Below, piece by piece: positions 44,998 to 55,107 of a DNA stretch of 64,000 nt. Below the pieces are notes generated by a model. It saw only the letters and a list, made by a program, of their open reading frames with translations, had not been told where the DNA came from and ran no database searches. Position 1 is the stretch's first letter, and every line of letters starts with the position of its first letter. Position numbers and translations under genes: made by a program. The stretch covers positions 3,162,001 through 3,226,000 of the forward strand of contig NZ_CP092483.1 in assembly GCF_022429625.1 (NCBI RefSeq), given 5' to 3'. The stretch is from Devosia lacusdianchii. Lineage in GTDB: Bacteria > Pseudomonadota > Alphaproteobacteria > Rhizobiales > Devosiaceae.

Positions 44998-46407
44998 TCA
45001 GATATGGATCGCGCCGTCGCCCAGCGACAAAGCCGCCTCGCGCACCGCTTCCGACAGTGTCGGATGCGCATGCGTCGACCGCGCCAGATCTTCGGACGAA
45101 CCCGAGAACTCCATCAGCACCACCAGTTCGTGGATCATCTCGCCGGCATTCTTGCCCACGATGTGGGCGCCCAGCACGCGATCGGTTTCCACATCGGCGA
45201 GGATCTTCACGAACCCCTGCGTTGCCAGCATCGCCTTGGCGCGGCCATTGGCGGTGAAGGGGAATTTACCGATCTTGTATTCGGTGCCTTCGGCCTTGAG
45301 CTCGTCCTCGGTCTTGCCGACCGAGGCGATTTCCGGATTGGTGTAGACCACGGCTGGAATGGCCGCGTAGTTCACATGCCCCGCCTGACCGCTGAGGATT
45401 TCGGCCACTGCAATGCCCTCGTCCTCGGCCTTGTGCGCCAGCATCGGCCCGGCGATCACGTCGCCAATGGCATAGATGCCGTCGACCGAGGTCTTGTAAT
45501 GCCCGTCGACGCGCACGCGGCCGCGCTCATCCAGCGCCACGCCAACGATGTCGAGCCCCAGCCCTTCGGTGAACGGCTTGCGCCCGATGGCCACCAAAGC
45601 CACGTCGGCGTCGAGAATTTCCATATCGCCGCCCTTGGCCGGCTCTACCCGCACCTTGAGCGAACCGTCATCCTGCTTGTCGATGCCGGCGACCTTGCTC
45701 GACAGCTTGAACTCCATGCCCTGCTTTTGCATCATGCGCTGGAACTGGCGCGCCACTTCGCTGTCCATGCCCGGCAGGATGCGATCAAGATATTCGACCA
45801 CGGTCACCTGGCTGCCGAGCCGCGCCCAGACCGAACCGAGCTCGAGCCCAATCACCCCCGCACCGATCACCAGGAGCTTACCCGGCACCTTGTCCAGGTT
45901 CAGCGCGCCCGTGGAGGAGACGATCCGCTTCTCGTCGATCTCGATGCCCGGCAGGCCGGCCGAAACCGATCCGGTGGCGATGACGATATTCTTGGTTTCG
46001 ATTTCCGATGCCGCGCCCGTCTGCGGCGTGATCAACACTTTGCCCGGCGCCACGATCGTACCGATGCCGCGCAGGGTGGTGATCTTGTTCTTCTTGAACA
46101 GATAATCCACGCCGCCGACATTGGCGGCCACCGTCTCGGTCTTGTGGTTCATCATCTGGGGCAGGTTCAGCACCGGCGCCGGGATGTCGATGCCCAGCGC
46201 CTTGAAGCCATGCCCGGCTTCCTCGAACAGCTCGCTCGCATGCAGCAGGGCCTTGGACGGGATGCAGCCGATATTGAGGCAGGTGCCGCCTAGGGTCGCC
46301 CACTTCTCCACCACTGCAACTTTCATCCCCAGCTGTGCCGCGCGGATCGCAGCGACATAGCCGCCCGGACCCGAGCCGATGATGGTGAGGTCGAAAACGT
46401 CTGCCAT
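44998..46407 (-). CDS. lpdA: Dihydrolipoyl dehydrogenase (E3)
   Basis: The E3 flavoprotein of the 2-oxoglutarate dehydrogenase complex, 469 aa. FAD motif [11 protein letters not shown] near residue 10, redox disulfide Cys43/Cys48 in [19 protein letters not shown] motif [13 protein letters not shown] near 180, second FAD motif [12 protein letters not shown] and the catalytic His in THAHPTLSE. It closes the TCA block: sucA and sucB lie upstream on the same strand, with an SDR gene, two small secreted-protein genes and a LysE gene between. Ends in a terminator. Confidence 0.95.
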   Translation of the reverse strand: MADVFDLTIIGSGPGGYVAAIRAAQLGMKVAVVEKWATLGGTCLNIGCIPSKALLHASELFEEAGHGFKALGIDIPAPVLNLPQMMNHKTETVAANVGGVDYLFKKNKITTLRGIGTIVAPGKVLITPQTGAASEIETKNIVIATGSVSAGLPGIEIDEKRIVSSTGALNLDKVPGKLLVIGAGVIGLELGSVWARLGSQVTVVEYLDRILPGMDSEVARQFQRMMQKQGMEFKLSSKVAGIDKQDDGSLKVRVEPAKGGDMEILDADVALVAIGRKPFTEGLGLDIVGVALDERGRVRVDGHYKTSVDGIYAIGDVIAGPMLAHKAEDEGIAVAEILSGQAGHVNYAAIPAVVYTNPEIASVGKTEDELKAEGTEYKIGKFPFTANGRAKAMLATQGFVKILADVETDRVLGAHIVGKNAGEMIHELVVLMEFSGSSEDLARSTHAHPTLSEAVREAALSLGDGAIHI

Positions 46408-46428
46408 GATAGGAGCCCCGAAACCTGT

Positions 46429-47061
46429 TTAGTGCTGCTGAGCGAGTGCCACACGCACCGCCAGCAAGATGAATGTAATGCCGGTGACACGATTAAACCA
46501 CCGGCCGAACCGGAAAAACCCTTGCCGGACGGATGGTGTCGTAAAGAAGATCGAGACCAAAGCGAACCAGGCAAAAAGCATGAGGCTCATGCACGCCACA
46601 TAGAACACTTTGATGTCGCCGCCGGTATGGGCGGAAACCAGGCTGGTGAACAGCGCCAGGAAGAACAGCACTGCCTTGGGATTGAGCAGGTTGGTCAGGA
46701 AACCCAGCGCGAAGGCAGCAAAATCGCCGCGCCTTGCTGCCGCCAGATCGACCTCCTCGGGTGGCTTTGGTGGCGGGCTCCGCAGCGCCGAAATCGCCAG
46801 CCACACCAGATATGCCGCGCCGACCCACTTGAGGATGTTGAACACCAGCAGCGACTGCCCCACGATCACCCCGACGCCAAGCAGAGTGTAGCTGCCGTGG
46901 ACGAGAATGGAGGTCGCAATGCCGGCCGAGGTGAACAGGGCCGCGCGCCGGTCATGGGCAATGGACTGGCGCAGCACCATGGCGAAGTCAGCGCCGGGAA
47001 TAACCGCATTGATGCCGAAGGCCAGCATCAGGCCGGCAAATTCAAGCCAGGGAAAATCCAT
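46429..47061 (-). CDS. LysE-family exporter
   Basis: A 210-aa inner-membrane exporter with six helices. LysE/RhtB hallmarks are NAVIPGADFAMVLRQSI near residue 20 and FLTNLLNPKAVLFFLALF near 125. Family members expel amino acids or similar metabolites. It is sited between secreted-protein genes and lpdA, 21 bases upstream of lpdA. The frame also has an ATG at 47076; the one at 47061 was chosen because the hydrophobic start follows directly, but this is not certain. Confidence 0.87.
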   Translation of the reverse strand: MDFPWLEFAGLMLAFGINAVIPGADFAMVLRQSIAHDRRAALFTSAGIATSILVHGSYTLLGVGVIVGQSLLVFNILKWVGAAYLVWLAISALRSPPPKPPEEVDLAAARRGDFAAFALGFLTNLLNPKAVLFFLALFTSLVSAHTGGDIKVFYVACMSLMLFAWFALVSIFFTTPSVRQGFFRFGRWFNRVTGITFILLAVRVALAQQH

Positions 47062-47147
47062 CGCACCGCTACTCACAGAGCCACGCGCCGACCGGCGGGG
47101 AATCTCTGTTTACCGAACTTTCTGCCGTTCCGAAACGGTCAATCCCC

Positions 47148-47645
47148 TCAGTCGCAGCCGACCAGCGTGAACACGTCGGTCGGGTTGAGTTGATCCGCGA
47201 ACTCGGTTTCCCGATACATCGAATACCACATACCGGCGGCAAGCTTGGGCAGCAGGATCTGTTGCGGCGCCGGCCCCGCCCGCCCCTCGGCCACATCAAG
47301 CATGGCCATGCCATCGCTGCCATTGGCATAGACCGCAACCGCGTCGTCCGCGACGAACCCGCAGGTTTCCCCGCTGCTCTGTGAGCAGGGTCCGTCCACC
47401 CGATAGAGCGGGCTGCCAAAACCATTGGGCACGAATATGCCACCAACCAGCGTCAGTCGCGACGCCGGCATATCCAGTTCGAACGCCGCGATCTGGTTGG
47501 GTGCGCTATCCACCGGCACCGGATTGAACTGCAATGTCCAGCCGCTGTCCGGCTGATTGTAGCGGGCATTCTCAAGCGTGCATTCGGCGCCCGATGTTGC
47601 TACGGGCAGCAGCGCCGCCATCATTACAGTCAAAACGCGGATCAT
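47148..47645 (-). CDS. Secreted hypothetical protein with four cysteines
   Basis: A 165-aa protein from the ATG at 47645 (an ATG at 47657 is also possible). A Sec signal peptide covers about residues 1-19 (ATSGA then E). The mature part holds four cysteines (AECTLE, GPCSQ, ETCGF, VGCD), enough for two disulfides, and ends soon after the last Cys. I recognise no family. A periplasmic location is likely. Confidence 0.72.
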   Translation of the reverse strand: MIRVLTVMMAALLPVATSGAECTLENARYNQPDSGWTLQFNPVPVDSAPNQIAAFELDMPASRLTLVGGIFVPNGFGSPLYRVDGPCSQSSGETCGFVADDAVAVYANGSDGMAMLDVAEGRAGPAPQQILLPKLAAGMWYSMYRETEFADQLNPTDVFTLVGCD

Positions 47646-47717
47646 CCGATGCCCCACTGTCCGAGGGACCGATTATAGCGCTGTCGCTGTGGCGGCCAAC
47701 CCGCAGGCAGGGGTAGC

Positions 47718-48155
47718 CTATTGCGCCGCTATGGCCTGCGCCTTTTCCAGCGCATCCGGCAATTGCTTGTCGATATCGAGCGCCCCGCCATCGACCTGCT
47801 CCAGAAACGCCCGGCAGAATGTGTTTTTGTCTTCGGCCTGATTGTACGCGCTCATGATCTGGGTGCCGCCATAGGTCTCGGCTGCGGCGATCTCCAGCGC
47901 CGTTCCCCCACCGAGCCGCGCCGCCACCCGGTTTGCCAGATCGAGAAAACCGACATTGCGCAGATACCAGTTGTCATTTGCCGTCTGATAGGCCGCGTCG
48001 AGACCGGTCGTTTCATAGCAATGCGTCGTCATCGCCGAAACGATCGCCTTGGACCCGTGAAACGCCATCAGTTCGCCGATCAGTTCGGCGTCGCCGGCCT
48101 CCTGCGCTATTGCAGGCGCGGCGAACAGCATGGCGATAACGAAAAGTCTCTTCAA
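47718..48155 (-). CDS. Secreted hypothetical protein (145 aa)
   Basis: A signal peptide is visible (MKRLFVIAMLFAAPAIA then QEAGD). The mature protein of about 128 aa is mostly helical in character, with two cysteines (HCYET and TFCRAF) that may form one disulfide. No family recognised. It is followed 60 bases later by another secreted hypothetical protein, and both lie between the SDR gene and the LysE gene in the TCA block. Confidence 0.7.
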   Translation of the reverse strand: MKRLFVIAMLFAAPAIAQEAGDAELIGELMAFHGSKAIVSAMTTHCYETTGLDAAYQTANDNWYLRNVGFLDLANRVAARLGGGTALEIAAAETYGGTQIMSAYNQAEDKNTFCRAFLEQVDGGALDIDKQLPDALEKAQAIAAQ

Positions 48156-48299
48156 CAGGCGCTCCAGACAAAGTATGCGGCACGTGCGTCTTCATAGCGG
48201 CCCAAGATGCTACAAATTCCTTAAGTGATCCGCCGCGCCACGCCAACGTGAACGCCAGAGGCGTGCGCAACGTGGAAAACAGGGAAAATGTGGTGATTT

Positions 48300-49058
48300 C
48301 TAGGGCGCGACGCCGCGACCGCCCGTCACGTTGATCACCGAGCCGGTCGTGTAGCTCGCCTCATCCGATAACAGCCACACGATAGCCTGCGCCACTTCCT
48401 GCGCCCTTCCCAGACGCGACATCGGCAAACTTGCCGCCATCCGCGCCGCCCGATCCGGCTCGCCGGTTCCGGCATGGATCTCCGTGTCGATAATGCCAGG
48501 CCTCACGCCGTTGACGCGAATGCCCTCGCCAGCCACTTCCAGCGCCAGCCCGACGGTAAGACTGTCCACCGCGCCCTTGGCTGCCCCGTAGTCGACATAG
48601 ACACCGGGCGCGCCTAGCTTGGCGGCCGCCGACGTCACATTGACGATAGAGCCGCCTGCGCCGCCATGGCGGGTCGACATCCGCTTCACCGCGCGCCCCG
48701 CGCACAGGATGCTGCCGAACGTATTGACGGCAAACATCCGGCTCAGCCGCGCCAGGTCGAAATCCTCCACCCGCGCCGCCACGTCGACCGCGCCGGCGTT
48801 GTTGACCAGGCCGGCCAATCGTCCCACGCGATCGGCCGCTGCGAAGATGTGGTCAATATCGGCTTCGTCGGACACATCGCCCCGCACCGCCACGGCGGTT
48901 CCGCCTTCAGCATGAATAGCGGCGCACACCGCTTCGGCGGCAGCGGCATTGCTGGCATAGTTGACAACGAGCGCGTAGCCGCGCGACGCCGCCAGCATGG
49001 CGGTGGCCGCGCCAATGCCGCGCGATCCGCCAGTTACGATGACCACGCCCTTGTCCAT
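48300..49058 (-). CDS. Short-chain dehydrogenase/reductase
   Basis: Classical SDR, 252 aa. The nucleotide motif VTGGSRGIGAAT is near residue 8, NNAGAVD near 90, and the catalytic part has VNVTSAAAKLG and the Tyr-Lys in YVDYGAAKGAVDS. It resembles YgfF-like oxidoreductases; the substrate is unknown. The ATG at 49058 is preferred; the frame extends 35 codons upstream through a terminator hairpin of sucB, which cannot be coding. It is the first gene after sucB. Confidence 0.87.
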   Translation of the reverse strand: MDKGVVIVTGGSRGIGAATAMLAASRGYALVVNYASNAAAAEAVCAAIHAEGGTAVAVRGDVSDEADIDHIFAAADRVGRLAGLVNNAGAVDVAARVEDFDLARLSRMFAVNTFGSILCAGRAVKRMSTRHGGAGGSIVNVTSAAAKLGAPGVYVDYGAAKGAVDSLTVGLALEVAGEGIRVNGVRPGIIDTEIHAGTGEPDRAARMAASLPMSRLGRAQEVAQAIVWLLSDEASYTTGSVINVTGGRGVAP

Positions 49059-49076
49059 CGCCGCGTCCCCAGTAAC

Positions 49077-49107
49077 AAAAAGGGCCGGGGAATAAGCCCC
49101 GGCCCTT
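49077..49107 (-). terminator. Rho-independent terminator after sucB
   Basis: On the minus strand gggccggggc and gccccggccc-type arms (reading gggccgggg, loop cttatt, ccccggccc) are followed by a T run. It suggests that transcription of sucAB can end before the SDR gene. Confidence 0.85.
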
Positions 49108-49128
49108 CGTAAACTAGATTGGCGGACC

Positions 49129-50433
49129 TTAGAGGTCCAGCACCAGCCGTTCCGGCGCTTCAAGGCTTTCCTTGACGCGAACCAGGAAGGTCACGGCTTC
49201 CTTGCCGTCGACGATGCGGTGGTCATAGCTCAGCGCCAGATACATCATCGGACGGATGACGACCTGCCCGCCAATGGCCACCGGCCGCTCCTGGATCTTG
49301 TGCATGCCCAGAATGCCCGACTGCGGTGCGTTGAGGATCGGCGTCGACATCAGCGAACCATAGACACCACCATTGGAGATGGTGAAGGTGCCGCCCTGCA
49401 TGTCGGCCATCGACAGCTGGCCGTCGCGTGCCTTCTTGCCCAGCGTATTGATCGACTTCTCGATTTCGGCAATCGACATCTGGTCGGCATTGCGCACGAC
49501 AGGAACAACGAGGCCCTTGTCGGTGCCCACGGCCACGCCGATATGGGCGTACTGCTTGTAGACAAGGTCATCGCCATCGATCTCGGCATTAACAGCCGGG
49601 ATTTCCTTGAGCGCATGCACCACGGCCTTGGTGAAGAAGCCCATGAAGCCAAGCTTCACGCCATGCTTTTTCTCGAACAGCTCTTTGTAGGAATTGCGCA
49701 GGTCCATCACCGGCTTCATGTCCACCTCGTTGAAGGTGGTCAGCATGGCGGCGGTGTTCTGCGCGTCCTTGAGGCGGCGGGCAATGGTCTGGCGCAGGCG
49801 GGTCATCTTGACCCGCTCTTCGCGGCCGGCATCGTCGGCCGAAACCGGCGCGCGCGGCGCGGCGGGCGCCTTGGCTTCGGCCGGCTTGGCGGCAGGAGCC
49901 GATGCCGGTGCAGCCTGGGCAACGGCGGGCGCTGCAGCCACAGCCGGCGCAGCGGCAGGCTTGCTCAGCGCTGACTGCACGTCTTCCTTGAGCACTTGGC
50001 CGCGCTTGCCCGAACCTTCGATATCGGAACCATTGAGGCCGCTTTCATTGATCAGCTTCTGGGCCGATGGAGCCGGCGGCATGCTGGTGCCGACTGCCGG
50101 CTTCACCGGCTCGGGACCGGCAGCGTTGGCGGCAGGCACTTCGGCTTTGGCAGGCGCGGGGGCCGCGGCAGCAGGAGCGGCGGCAGCGCCGGCCCCTGCC
50201 CCACCGATAGCGCCAAGCAATGCGCCCACATCCACCGTCTCGCCCGGCTGGGCGGCGATGGCTTCGAGCACGCCGGCAGCCGGTGCCGGCACTTCGATGG
50301 TCACCTTGTCGGTTTCGAGCTCGACGATGGGCTCATCGGCGTTGACGGCATCGCCAACCTTCTTGAACCATTGGCCGATAGTGGCTTCGGTGACGCTTTC
50401 GCCCAGCGTCGGCACGCGGATTTCAGTCGACAT
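49129..50433 (-). CDS. sucB: 2-oxoglutarate dehydrogenase E2 (dihydrolipoyl succinyltransferase)
   Basis: E2 core protein, 434 aa. Lipoyl domain with lipoylated Lys43 ([11 protein letters not shown]), an Ala/Pro-rich linker, a small E1/E3-binding domain ([19 protein letters not shown] near 130), a second Ala/Pro linker, and the catalytic domain from about 210, with [14 protein letters not shown] holding the active-site His. It starts 12 bases after the sucA stop. With SucA and LpdA it converts 2-oxoglutarate to succinyl-CoA. Confidence 0.96.
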   Translation of the reverse strand: MSTEIRVPTLGESVTEATIGQWFKKVGDAVNADEPIVELETDKVTIEVPAPAAGVLEAIAAQPGETVDVGALLGAIGGAGAGAAAAPAAAAPAPAKAEVPAANAAGPEPVKPAVGTSMPPAPSAQKLINESGLNGSDIEGSGKRGQVLKEDVQSALSKPAAAPAVAAAPAVAQAAPASAPAAKPAEAKAPAAPRAPVSADDAGREERVKMTRLRQTIARRLKDAQNTAAMLTTFNEVDMKPVMDLRNSYKELFEKKHGVKLGFMGFFTKAVVHALKEIPAVNAEIDGDDLVYKQYAHIGVAVGTDKGLVVPVVRNADQMSIAEIEKSINTLGKKARDGQLSMADMQGGTFTISNGGVYGSLMSTPILNAPQSGILGMHKIQERPVAIGGQVVIRPMMYLALSYDHRIVDGKEAVTFLVRVKESLEAPERLVLDL

Positions 50434-50445
50434 TGTTCTGTCCTT

Positions 50446-53400
50446 TTAGCTGCCGAGGGCTTCGTCGAGGAAGGCCTGCAGTTGGGCAAGATGGGTCCGC
50501 ATCAGACCCGTGGCAGTGGAAGCGGAGGCCGGACGGCCGGTATAGCGCACGCGCTGGCCGGTACGGCCCATCTGGTCGAACACCCACTCAACATAGGGCT
50601 GAATGAACGCCCAGGCACCCATATTCTTGGGTTCTTCCTGGCACCAGATGATCTCGGCGTTCTGGAAGCGGCTCAATTCGTCCAGCAGCGCCTTGGCCGG
50701 GAACGGATAGAGCTGTTCGATGCGTAGCAGGTACACATCGTTGATGCCCTTCTTCTCGCGGTCTTCGAGCAGGTCGTAATAGACCTTGCCCGTGCACAGC
50801 ACGACGCGACGGATCTTGTCGTCGGCCACCAGCTTGGTCGTGGTCTTGGGCGCGCCGGGCGCCTCGGCATCGTCCCAGAGGAGACGGTGGAAGCATGAAT
50901 CCGGACCCATTTCGACCAGCCCGGAGACGGCGCGCTTGTGGCGCAGCAGGCTCTTGGGGGTCATCAGGATTAGCGGCTTGCGGAAGTCGCGCTCCACCTG
51001 GCGACGCAGCACATGGAAGTAGTTGGCCGGCGTCGTGCAGTTGGCAACCTGCATATTGTCTTCGGCACACAGCTGCAGGAAGCGCTCGGGACGTGCGGAG
51101 GAGTGCTCCGGCCCCTGCCCTTCATAACCATGCGGCAGCAGCATGACCAGGCCCGACATGCGGAACCACTTGCGTTCGCCCGAGCTGATAAACTGGTCGA
51201 TCACCACCTGTGCGCCGTTGACGAAGTCGCCGAACTGGGCTTCCCAGACCGTTAGCGCCTTGGGCTCGGCCAACGAATAGCCATACTCGAACCCGAGCAC
51301 CGCCTCTTCCGACAGCATCGAGTTGATGACCTCGTAGCGGCTCTGGTCTTCGGAGAGGTTGTTGAGCGGCGTATAGGTCTTATTGTCGACCTGCTGGTCA
51401 TTCAGCACCGAATGGCGCTGGCTGAACGTGCCGCGTTCGACGTCCTGGCCGCTGAGGCGCACGGGATGGCCATCGGTCACCAGCGTACCAAAGGCCAGTG
51501 CTTCCGCCGTCGCCCAGTCGATGCCCTCGCCGGATTCGATTGCCGCCAGGCGATTGTCCATGAAACGCTTGACCGTCTTGTGGACGTTGAATCCTTCCGG
51601 CACACGCGTCAGCGCCGTGCCAATCTGAACCAGGGTCTCGATCGGCACGCCTGTGTCACCACGGCGCGGGCCTTCCTGATCGGCGGGACGGAAATCCTTC
51701 CACGCGCCATCGAGCCAGTCGGCCTTGTTCGGGCGATAATCCTGCCCGGACTCGAATTCCTTTTCCAGCTTGGCGCGCCAATCGGCCTTGAGCTGGTCGA
51801 TATCGGCGGCCGTGTAGAGGCCTTCGGCAATCAGCTTGTCCGAGTAGATTTCCAGCGTCGACTTGTGCGCGCGGATCTTGGAGTACATGAGCGGCTGGGT
51901 GAAGCTCGGCTCGTCGCCTTCATTGTGGCCGAAGCGGCGATAGCAGAACATGTCGATGACGACAGGCTTGGCGAACTTCTGCCGGTATTCGACGGCGATC
52001 TTGGCCGCGAACACTACCGCTTCCGGATCGTCGCCATTCACATGCAGCACCGGTGCCTCGATCATCTTGGCGACGTCGGTCGGATAGGGCGAGGAGCGCG
52101 AATACATCGGGCTCGTGGTGAAGCCGATCTGGTTGTTGATAACGAAGTGGATCGAACCACCCGTGCGGTGCCCCTTGAGGCCCGAGAGCCCCAGGCATTC
52201 GGCAATCACGCCCTGCCCGGCAAAGGCCGCATCGCCATGGATCAGCAGTGGTAGCACCATCGAGCGATCGGGCTTGCCGTCAACAGCGATGTTGACCAGC
52301 CGACCGTCAGGCGAAATATGCTGGTCCTGCTTGGCGCGTGACTTACCCAGCACCACCGGATCGACGATCTCGAGGTGAGAGGGGTTGGCGGTCAGCGACA
52401 AGTGCACCTTGTTGCCGTCAAACTCACGGTCCGACGATGCACCCAGGTGATACTTGACGTCGCCCGAACCCTCGACGTCATCGGGGTAGAAGGCGCCGCC
52501 CTTGAATTCGTGGAACAGGGCACGGTGCGGCTTGGCCATCACCTGCGTCAGCACGTTGAGACGGCCGCGATGGGCCATGCCCAGCACGATGTCCTTGATA
52601 CCCAGGGCACCACCGCGCTTGATGATCTGTTCAAGCGCCGGAATGGTCGATTCACCGCCGTCGAGGCCGAAGCGCTTCGTGCCGGTATACTTGACGTCGA
52701 TGAACTTCTCGAAGCCCTCGGCCTCGATCAGCTTGGACAGGATGGCCTTCTTGCCCTCGGCCGTGAAGGTGATTTCCTTGTCCGGACCTTCGATGCGCTC
52801 CTGGATCCACTGCTTGGCGTCGGGATCGGAGATATGCATGAACTCGATGCCCAGCGTACCGCAATAGGTGCGGTTGAGGATAGCCAGCATCTCGGGAATG
52901 GTCGCGTATTCGAGACCGAGATAGTTATCGATGAAGATCTTGCGGCTGTAATCGGCCTCGGTGAAGCCGTAGCTCTGCGGATCGAGCTCGGGCGCCGGCT
53001 CATCGGCCTTCATCTTCAGCGGATCGAGATCGGCGTGCAAATGCCCGCGCATACGGTAGGCGCGGATCATCATGATCGCGCGGATGGAGTCGCGGGTCGC
53101 CTGCAGCACATCGGCGACGCTGGTCTGCGCCACGCCGAGCGCCTCGGCCTTCTTGGCGATGGCCTTCTCGGTCTTGATGGCGATTTCGCCCCAATTGCCG
53201 TCCAGCGCACTGACCAGTTCGCCATTGGCGCTCTGCGGCCAGTCCTTGCGGCCCCAGCTTGGGCCCTCGGCATTCTGTTGGGCGACGCCGTCGCCGTCGT
53301 CTAGCTTGGAAAAGAAGGTCTTCCAGGTCTCGTCGACACTGGAGGGATCGCTCTTGTAACGGGAGTAGAGCTGCTCGATGTAGTCGGCGTTCCCACCATA

Positions 53401-53448
53401 GAGGAACGAAGTCAGCAAGAACGTGTCGTTCTTTTCCTGTCGTGTCAT
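50446..53448 (-). CDS. sucA: 2-oxoglutarate dehydrogenase E1
   Basis: E1 component, 1000 aa, thiamine-diphosphate-dependent. It begins MTRQEKNDTFLLTSFLYGGN, the classical alphaproteobacterial N-terminus, followed by IEQLYSRYKSDP. Further landmarks are GMAHRGRLNVL, GDAAFAGQG (TPP-Mg motif) and the C-terminal LPHGYEGQGPEHSSAR. The ATG at 53448 was chosen over 53511 because of this conserved start. sucB follows after 12 bases. Upstream is a 364-base gap with dyads and a repeat. Confidence 0.96.
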   Translation of the reverse strand: MTRQEKNDTFLLTSFLYGGNADYIEQLYSRYKSDPSSVDETWKTFFSKLDDGDGVAQQNAEGPSWGRKDWPQSANGELVSALDGNWGEIAIKTEKAIAKKAEALGVAQTSVADVLQATRDSIRAIMMIRAYRMRGHLHADLDPLKMKADEPAPELDPQSYGFTEADYSRKIFIDNYLGLEYATIPEMLAILNRTYCGTLGIEFMHISDPDAKQWIQERIEGPDKEITFTAEGKKAILSKLIEAEGFEKFIDVKYTGTKRFGLDGGESTIPALEQIIKRGGALGIKDIVLGMAHRGRLNVLTQVMAKPHRALFHEFKGGAFYPDDVEGSGDVKYHLGASSDREFDGNKVHLSLTANPSHLEIVDPVVLGKSRAKQDQHISPDGRLVNIAVDGKPDRSMVLPLLIHGDAAFAGQGVIAECLGLSGLKGHRTGGSIHFVINNQIGFTTSPMYSRSSPYPTDVAKMIEAPVLHVNGDDPEAVVFAAKIAVEYRQKFAKPVVIDMFCYRRFGHNEGDEPSFTQPLMYSKIRAHKSTLEIYSDKLIAEGLYTAADIDQLKADWRAKLEKEFESGQDYRPNKADWLDGAWKDFRPADQEGPRRGDTGVPIETLVQIGTALTRVPEGFNVHKTVKRFMDNRLAAIESGEGIDWATAEALAFGTLVTDGHPVRLSGQDVERGTFSQRHSVLNDQQVDNKTYTPLNNLSEDQSRYEVINSMLSEEAVLGFEYGYSLAEPKALTVWEAQFGDFVNGAQVVIDQFISSGERKWFRMSGLVMLLPHGYEGQGPEHSSARPERFLQLCAEDNMQVANCTTPANYFHVLRRQVERDFRKPLILMTPKSLLRHKRAVSGLVEMGPDSCFHRLLWDDAEAPGAPKTTTKLVADDKIRRVVLCTGKVYYDLLEDREKKGINDVYLLRIEQLYPFPAKALLDELSRFQNAEIIWCQEEPKNMGAWAFIQPYVEWVFDQMGRTGQRVRYTGRPASASTATGLMRTHLAQLQAFLDEALGS

Positions 53449-53531
53449 CGCTTTTTCGTCGCGAGGCCCACGCCCCGCCATCCTTCTCAACAACCGGCTA
53501 TGCCGGTCCATGCGGTCCCTGATTTTCGATC

Positions 53532-53591
53532 GGATACTGACCGCTTATCCTTAGTATCCTGTTAAGTGTAACGGCCCCTGAGCAGGGCCGT
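53532..53591 (-). promoter_or_regulatory. Dyad and hairpin upstream of sucA
   Basis: ggatact (53532-53538) is inverted as agtatcc (53553-53559), and acggccc (53571-53577) pairs with gggccgt (53585-53591). They lie in the 364-base gap between sucD and sucA (53449-53812) and are likely to include the sucA leader or a control site. Apart from these and the repeat at 53709 nothing is recognisable there. Confidence 0.4.
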
Positions 53592-53708
53592 GGCTCAATT
53601 CAATTCTTACCCGCTTCGGGCACATCTGGCGTAACACCGTTCTGTGTCCGAAGCGCGACCGACATTGGTCGCATCTTGGGCCAGTCGTCGCCGACGAGCC
53701 CGTTCCTT

Positions 53709-53786
53709 CGTCATTGCCCGGCTTGTCCGGGCAATCCATCTTCCACAAGATCTGGCTGGATCACCCGGACAAGCCGGGCGATGACG
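53709..53786. repeat. Intergenic palindromic repeat, family D (cgtcattgcccgg)
   Basis: Left arm cgtcattgcccggcttgtcc and right arm ggacaagccgggcgatgacg are inverted copies with one change; an inner small hairpin sits in the left arm. It lies between sucD and sucA. Confidence 0.83.
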
Positions 53787-53812
53787 ACCAGGCAGGGTCA
53801 TTGCCGCAGCAA

Positions 53813-54721
53813 TCAGCCCTTCAGCACCTCAGCCAAGGTCCGGCCAATCCGGGCCGGCGACTTCGACACGCGGATACCCGCTGCTTCCATCGCCGCGATC
53901 TTGTCTTCAGCGCCGCCCTTACCGCCCGAAATTACGGCGCCAGCATGGCCCATGGTGCGGCCGGCCGGCGCAGTCAGGCCAGCGATGAAGCCAGCCATCG
54001 GCTTCTTGCGGCCGCGCTTGGCTTCGTCGATCAGGAACTGCGCGGCGTCTTCCTCGGCCGAACCGCCGATTTCGCCGATCATGATGATCGATTTGGTGGC
54101 TTCGTCGGCGAGGAACATTTCGAGCATGTCGATGAACTCGGTGCCCTTAACCGGATCACCACCGATACCGACCGCAGTGGTCTGGCCCAGGCCCTCATTG
54201 GTCGTCTGGAACACTGCTTCATAGGTAAGCGTGCCCGACCGCGAAACAATGCCCACCGAGCCCTTGGAGAAGATCGAGCCCGGCATGATGCCGATCTTGC
54301 ATTCTTCCGGCGTCAGCACGCCCGGGCAGTTCGGCCCGATCAACCGCGACTTGGACTTGTCGAGCTTGGCCTTGACCCGAACCATGTCGAGCACCGGCAC
54401 ACCTTCGGTGATGCAAACGATCAGCGGGATTTCCGCATCGATTGCCTCTTCGATGGCAGCGGCGGCGCCCGGAGGCGGCACATAGATCACCGAGGCATTG
54501 GCGCCGGTGCGCTCCTTGCCCTCGGCCACCGTCGCGAAAACGGGCAGCGATGCCGAACCATCGACGCCTGACGTCCAGGTTTCGCCAGCCTTCTTGGGGT
54601 TCACGCCACCCACCATCTTGGTGCCGTAATAGGCCAGCGCCTGCTCGGTATGGAACGTCCCGGTCTTGCCGGTCAGGCCCTGTACGAGAACCTTGGTGTC
54701 TTTGTTGACGAGGATCGACAT
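53813..54721 (-). CDS. sucD: Succinyl-CoA synthetase alpha subunit
   Basis: SucD, 302 aa. It starts [20 protein letters not shown] and has the CoA-binding segment, [13 protein letters not shown], and the phospho-His loop [17 protein letters not shown]. It forms the active enzyme with SucC, giving ATP or GTP and succinate from succinyl-CoA. Unlike the usual sucCD pair, two small genes separate it from sucC. It starts 8 bases after the cupin gene. Confidence 0.96.
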   Translation of the reverse strand: MSILVNKDTKVLVQGLTGKTGTFHTEQALAYYGTKMVGGVNPKKAGETWTSGVDGSASLPVFATVAEGKERTGANASVIYVPPPGAAAAIEEAIDAEIPLIVCITEGVPVLDMVRVKAKLDKSKSRLIGPNCPGVLTPEECKIGIMPGSIFSKGSVGIVSRSGTLTYEAVFQTTNEGLGQTTAVGIGGDPVKGTEFIDMLEMFLADEATKSIIMIGEIGGSAEEDAAQFLIDEAKRGRKKPMAGFIAGLTAPAGRTMGHAGAVISGGKGGAEDKIAAMEAAGIRVSKSPARIGRTLAEVLKG

Positions 54722-54729
54722 GGCTCTTC

Positions 54730-55107
54730 CTATTGAAGTCGATTGAGTTGGGTAACGGTCAATTCGCTCTGCGCATTGCCGGTGTTGAGAGTGGTGGAAG
54801 GTTCCACCATGAGCACGATGGGCTCGGACGTAAGCGAGCGCGGGCGATGCTCGACGCCACGCGGCACGACGAGGAAGTCGCCCTCGCCCAGTTCGACGCT
54901 GCCATCGCGAAAGTCGATGGCGATGCGTCCCTTGAGCACGAGGAAACCTTCGTCCTCCGCCTCATGCGCATGCCAGTCGAAGACGTCGCCGAACTTGGCG
55001 ATCTTGACCTGGCTATCATTGATATCGCCGGCGATATGGGGCTGCCACACGCCATCGATCTGGCTTTCGGCGGCGCCGACGAGATTGATCTTGCGCGGAA
55101 CGGCCAT
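54730..55107 (-). CDS. Cupin-domain protein inserted between sucC and sucD
   Basis: A 125-aa single cupin. The metal motif is [19 protein letters not shown], with the second motif RGVEHRP. Members of this cupin group bind a metal but function is rarely known. It overlaps the preceding secreted-protein gene by one base and lies 8 bases before sucD, so it must be co-transcribed with the succinyl-CoA synthetase genes. Confidence 0.8.
   Translation of the reverse strand: MAVPRKINLVGAAESQIDGVWQPHIAGDINDSQVKIAKFGDVFDWHAHEAEDEGFLVLKGRIAIDFRDGSVELGEGDFLVVPRGVEHRPRSLTSEPIVLMVEPSTTLNTGNAQSELTVTQLNRLQ

Noticed and set aside
47100..47145. GGAAC-like sequence on the minus strand upstream of the LysE gene
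   Set aside because: The base run at the -10 position is AACA, not CGTT, so it does not fit the consensus.
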